Origin: Nocardioides cavernaquae
Lineage (GTDB): Bacteria; Actinomycetota; Actinomycetes; Propionibacteriales; Nocardioidaceae
Direction of reading: 5' to 3'
Length of the DNA: 64,000 bases
Assembly: GCF_003600895.1 (NCBI RefSeq)
Contig: NZ_QYRP01000002.1
Coordinates: 3,100,001-3,164,000, forward strand
Under the pieces are notes generated by a model. That model was not told the DNA's origin and ran no database searches. It saw only the letters and a list, made by a program, of their open reading frames with translations. Position numbers and translations under genes: made by a program. Positions 61,116-64,000 of this stretch are shown here, in pieces; the stretch's first letter is position 1; each line of letters starts with the position of its first letter.

Positions 61116-62951
61116 TTGGCACTGATTGCGTTGTCGGTTGTCGAGCAGCGGTTGGACGCGGTTCGCGCGGTGTTGGCAGGTGCCTCGGTCACCGAGGTTG
61201 CTGCCCAGGTCGGGGTTTCCCGTCAGTCGGTCCACACGTGGGTGGGCAGGTATCTGTCTGAGGGCGTCGCCGGTCTGGCGGACCGGTCGTCGCGGCCGCG
61301 GTCGTGCCCGCATCAGGCAGCGCAGGCCGTGGAACGGGCGGTCCTCGAGTTGCGCCGCGAGCATGCCCGGTGGGGCGCGAAGCGGATCCGACTCGAGTTG
61401 CTCCGCAAACCACCGGAGTACTTCACCGGCCCGGTGCCGTCGACCTCGACGATCAACCGGATCCTGCGGCGGCACCAGCTGCTCAAGGAACGCCCACGGA
61501 AGCGGGCGCGGGATTCCTACATCCGGTTCGAGCGGCCTGGGCCGATGCAGTTGTGGGGCATCGACATCGTCGGTGGCATCACCCTGGTCAACACTGTCAC
61601 TGGTGAGCTGCGGGAGGCGAAGATCGTCACCGGAATCGACGACCACTCGAGGTTCTGCGTGATGGCTGCGGTGGTCGAGCGGGCCACCGCCAGATCGGTG
61701 TGCCTGGCGTTCGCCCAGGCACTGGCGAAGTACGGGGTGCCGGAGGAGGTGATCACCGACAACGGCAAGCAGTTCACCGACCGGTTCAGTCGGCACGGAC
61801 CGTCCCGTGGTGAGGTGCTGTTCGACAAGCTCTGCCGCCGCAACGGCATCACCCACCGGCTGACGGCGCCGGCATCGCCGAACCAGAACGGCAAGGTCGA
61901 GCGGTTCCACGGCACCTTCCGTCCCGAGATCAGCGAGCTGGGCCCGTTCACGTCGGTGACGCAGGCGCAGGCGGCGGTGGACGTGTGGGTGGCCGACTAC
62001 AACCGGGAGAGGCCGCACCAGGCACTCGATGACCGCGTGCCGGTCGTGCCAGCGGACCGGTTCGCACCAGCCCCGACGAGCGAGCTCGAGTTGTGGGTGC
62101 CGCCCGCGTTGGAGGTCGCTCCCCCACCACCGGCTGAGGTGCCAGGTTCAGATCCTGTCCCCGCTACCGCCCAGCAGAAAGCGACGATGCGTAGGGAGCC
62201 GGGTGGGCCGATCGAGCTGGAGAAGTCGGTGCCGCCGTCGGGGAACATGAGCCTGACGGGCCATCAGTTCTGGCTGGGTCCCGAGCGGGCCGGGCAAGTG
62301 ATCAGGTTCTGGATCGATCGCGACTGGGTGCACCTGTCGACCGGCGGACACCGGTTCAAGTCGGTGCGGTCGCGGTTCACCGCCGCGGAGATGGACAGGC
62401 TCGTGGCCCAGGGCGCGGCCCCAGCTGGTCCCCCGCCCGCACCGTCGCAGCGGCAGCCCCGCCATGGGGTCGTCGAAGTCGAGCGGACCGTGTCGATGGG
62501 CGGCACGGTGTCGCTGGGCAGACGGGTGATCCTGGCGGCGTGGATGCTGGGTGGGCGCAAGGTCGGGATCTGGATCGAGGACGACGCCCCGTTGCTGTTC
62601 TTCGACCCCGAGACCCGCGAGCTGCTGCGCACCCGTCCGAACCCGCTCGAGCCCGGCGAGCAGTGGACGTTGCAGCGCCGCAAGCCCGTCGGCGAAAGGC
62701 CGCGGCCGTCGACCGAGCCGATCACCGTGGAACGTCGCTCGGACAACTCCGGCGGCATCATGGTGGCCGGTCAGCGGGTCGCGTTGGGCAGGCAGTTCAA
62801 GCACGCCGTGGTCACCGTGCACGTGTCCGAGTCAACGCTGGCCATCGATCTGCCCGACGGCGACACCAAGGTCGTCCGGCGGACCACGGACCAGGCCGTC
62901 CGTAACATCAGGACCATGCGGCCACGGACCGCAGCTACCTCAATTTCCTAG
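61116..62951 (+). CDS. IS481-family transposase with triple C-terminal repeat extension
   Basis: 611 residues from the TTG at 61116, which has GGGAGG upstream and gives the family opening ALIALSVVEQRLDAVRAVLA; an in-frame ATG at 61044 lies in the inverted repeat. HTH (TEVAAQVGVSRQSVHTWVGR) at about 25-45. DDE catalytic residues are intact: MQLWGIDIVGG, VPEEVITDNGKQF and SPNQNGKVERFHGT. After about residue 330, where ordinary IS481 transposases stop, three units of 84-88 residues follow (starting near 362, 450 and 534), each with a V/IELE-R-x-V...GG.VxLG pattern and WI-D beta strands, like Mu-type C-terminal beta-barrels. Their role is unknown. Confidence 0.88.
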   Translation: MALIALSVVEQRLDAVRAVLAGASVTEVAAQVGVSRQSVHTWVGRYLSEGVAGLADRSSRPRSCPHQAAQAVERAVLELRREHARWGAKRIRLELLRKPPEYFTGPVPSTSTINRILRRHQLLKERPRKRARDSYIRFERPGPMQLWGIDIVGGITLVNTVTGELREAKIVTGIDDHSRFCVMAAVVERATARSVCLAFAQALAKYGVPEEVITDNGKQFTDRFSRHGPSRGEVLFDKLCRRNGITHRLTAPASPNQNGKVERFHGTFRPEISELGPFTSVTQAQAAVDVWVADYNRERPHQALDDRVPVVPADRFAPAPTSELELWVPPALEVAPPPPAEVPGSDPVPATAQQKATMRREPGGPIELEKSVPPSGNMSLTGHQFWLGPERAGQVIRFWIDRDWVHLSTGGHRFKSVRSRFTAAEMDRLVAQGAAPAGPPPAPSQRQPRHGVVEVERTVSMGGTVSLGRRVILAAWMLGGRKVGIWIEDDAPLLFFDPETRELLRTRPNPLEPGEQWTLQRRKPVGERPRPSTEPITVERRSDNSGGIMVAGQRVALGRQFKHAVVTVHVSESTLAIDLPDGDTKVVRRTTDQAVRNIRTMRPRTAATSIS

Positions 62952-62956
62952 GCAGA

Positions 62957-62996
62957 GCGTCAAGCAGGTCCTGACACAACTCCGTCAAGGACGTAC
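62957..62996 (-). repeat. IS subterminal inverted repeat, right
   Basis: Reads on the minus strand GTACGTCCTTGAC to ACCTGCTTGACGC, complementary to the left repeat at 61011-61050. It begins six bases after the transposase stop. Confidence 0.7.
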
Positions 62997-63008
62997 TGAG
63001 CCAAGACA

Positions 63009-63025
63009 GCTTCGTCAAGACATGT
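63009..63025 (+). repeat. 17-base direct repeat flanking the IS element, right copy
   Basis: GCTTCGTCAAGACATGT, identical to 60985-61001. A further degenerate copy (GGTTCGTCAAAACA) follows at 63039-63052. Confidence 0.75.
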
Positions 63026-63179
63026 GCAACTGACAGAGGTTCGTCAAAACACAGCGCATCAACCATGCGCACCAACCCCCGCTGCCTAGCCTGAAAAACT
63101 CACACGGCGTCAGGACGCAGCAGTGACATCTCCCAGCAAGACCGATGTGCGCCCGACCCATTCGAATCTGGCCGTACCG

Positions 63180-63482
63180 TTACCAGGTCCCGGCCCAGAT
63201 CACCCCCGCCATCGTCAGCGCGGCGACGAGGCCACATCCATATGCACCCGCTGTCGGAATCACTTTCAGCCCGAAGGTATTGGATCCAGTTCGGCGAAAC
63301 ATGTACCAGCAGAGCGCAATTCCCGAAGCCACGGGCAACGATGGCAACCAGATGAGCATGCCTGGCGTCGTGTACCGAATCTCTTTTCCAACAGCATGGT
63401 CGATGAGGACCAGGAAGATCCCCCCCAGTGCCCAAACCACCCCCGCGTCCCCGAAGCCGCGAATTCCGTCCGCCCAATACAT
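63180..63482 (-). CDS. Small membrane protein, possible immunity partner
   Basis: 100 residues from the ATG at 63482, with AGGGA upstream; longer in-frame extensions are not protein-like. Three hydrophobic helices: GDAGVVWALGGIFLVLIDHA, TPGMLIWLPSLPVASGIALC and GCGLVAALTMAGVIWAG. Small multi-helix proteins downstream of toxin genes are often immunity proteins; the gene just upstream on the same strand has a toxin-like tail. Otherwise unrecognised. Confidence 0.6.
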   Translation of the reverse strand: MYWADGIRGFGDAGVVWALGGIFLVLIDHAVGKEIRYTTPGMLIWLPSLPVASGIALCWYMFRRTGSNTFGLKVIPTAGAYGCGLVAALTMAGVIWAGTW

Positions 63483-63621
63483 TGAGACGTCCCTCGGCTG
63501 TGGGTGCGGTTGCGAAAGTGCCGCTAGGACCGCCCTGTGCTCGTAGCGCGGCGATGTCCGCTTCCGGATCGCGCGGCTGAGCGCAACCACCCAGGTGGTC
63601 GTTCTCCCGCCAGGCTGGCGG

Positions 63622-64000
63622 CTACCGATAACTGTATGCATAGTGGAGAGAGTCGTAGCCAAAGGCGGCCCTGTCGAGTGCCGGTGCCGCACGGCGCTTG
63701 ATCGTATAGGCGCGGGCCAAAGGCTTCTGAAGGGCACGGCGTGCCTTGCCAGTCGTCGCCGCGCGGTGAGCTGCCCTAACGCGCGCGACGTTGGCCGTCG
63801 CTGCCAGTCGACCCCCGACTGGGATGAAGCTTGCTGCACCTCCGAGCGCGCCCCTGACCCCTCCGCGTCGATAGCCCTGCACGGTCTTATAGCCAGCGAT
63901 CCCATATGAGATTGCTGCAGCCGCGGTACAAATGGCGCACACACCCAAGGCCACGAGGCCGATGCCCAGTTGGACTGCTCCGACAATCTTCTTATGGTCG
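63622..64000 (-). CDS. C-terminal part of a large gene, toxin-delivery-like tail (5' end outside window)
   Basis: The frame is open from the window edge to the TAG at 63622, 126 codons. It starts inside a hydrophobic stretch (VGAVQLGIGLVALGVCAICT, AAAISYGIAGYKTVQGYRRG), then GVRGALGGAASFIPVGGRLA and a basic, helical end (AAHRAATTGKARRALQKPLA, RAYTIKRRAAPALDRAAFGY, DSLHYAYSYR). The Gly/Ala-rich ALGGAASFIPVGGR type sequence is common just before the toxin domain of RHS-like and other polymorphic toxins. The short basic end could be the toxin tip. This is inference from composition; no domain is identified. Confidence 0.5.
   Translation of the reverse strand, partial: DHKKIVGAVQLGIGLVALGVCAICTAAAAISYGIAGYKTVQGYRRGGVRGALGGAASFIPVGGRLAATANVARVRAAHRAATTGKARRALQKPLARAYTIKRRAAPALDRAAFGYDSLHYAYSYR

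Larger units (their letters stand above)
61011..62996 (+). mobile_element. IS481-family insertion sequence
   Basis: One transposase gene bounded by 40-base imperfect inverted repeats (61011-61050 and 62957-62996; 32 of 40 positions match) that each contain two CTTGAC boxes. The true ends probably lie further out, where GTCAAG/CTTGAC boxes continue (60985-61001 on the left, 63009-63050 on the right). No clean target-site duplication could be identified. The unusual length of the transposase and multiple boxes make this an atypical IS481 element. Confidence 0.75.

Noticed and set aside
63595..63909. Plus-strand frame of about 104 codons at the window end
   Set aside because: It lies opposite the toxin-like frame, shows no family pattern and has no ribosome-binding site.

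Overview
The window is a high-GC actinobacterial chromosome segment. GTG and TTG starts are frequent, many genes are coupled by 4-base overlaps, and several start codons sit 6-8 bases after a TAnnnT hexamer, the pattern of leaderless actinobacterial transcripts. Gene content (ECF sigma, SigB-type sigma with STAS/PP2C partners, ANTAR protein, Rel, class F-like sortase, CDP-alcohol phosphatidyltransferase next to an inositol-phosphatase-like gene) and order fit the Propionibacteriales, probably a Nocardioides-like organism; that assignment is inference.

Layout. 0-4 kb: oligopeptide/dipeptide ABC importer (permease, lipoprotein, permease; the last cut by the window start). 4-28 kb: a conserved actinobacterial housekeeping block, mostly on the minus strand: hisS-aspS, rel, a gapB-like dehydrogenase, apt, secF-secD-yajC, ruvCAB with an apparent SOS box, yebC, pdxT and pdxS (separated by three unrelated genes), and pgsA. 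thrS-HIT follows at 33-35 kb.

29-32.6 kb, inserted in that block, is the most striking unit. A membrane-anchored ECF sigma factor carries its own zinc motif, transmembrane helix and BACON/Ig-like ectodomain. It is followed by a class F-like sortase and a small Pro-rich surface protein with 16-residue repeats and a non-canonical sorting signal. The same promoter-like motif, TGCAAGG-N17-CTCC(T/C)ACT, precedes all three genes at identical spacing. The simplest reading is one autoregulated envelope-sensing and surface-display regulon.

35-46 kb: a general-stress module (GAF-ANTAR, tiny membrane proteins, SigB-like sigma, STAS antagonist, MASE1-PP2C-HATPase regulator), then a NarL-type two-component system divergent from an MMPL transporter.

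46-56 kb is defence-like, with lower GC in places: a DraG-type ADP-ribosylglycohydrolase, a GmrSD-type nuclease fused to RAMA and alkyltransferase-like domains, a MazG pyrophosphohydrolase coupled to a GIY-YIG/DUF2075 helicase, and a HEPN nuclease coupled to a second DUF262 protein. It ends at a 45-base 3' fragment of a Val tRNA gene, interpreted as the attachment site of an integrated element lying to the right.

56-64 kb (the presumed element): an excisionase-like gene, a coupled pair resembling nucleotide-modification-associated proteins (Nmad2/Nmad3-like), a membrane-anchored HNH nuclease, a gene broken by a one-base insertion, an IS481-family element whose transposase ends in three beta-rich repeats, a small membrane protein, and a partial gene resembling a toxin-delivery protein tail. 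No CRISPR array, rRNA or complete tRNA was seen.
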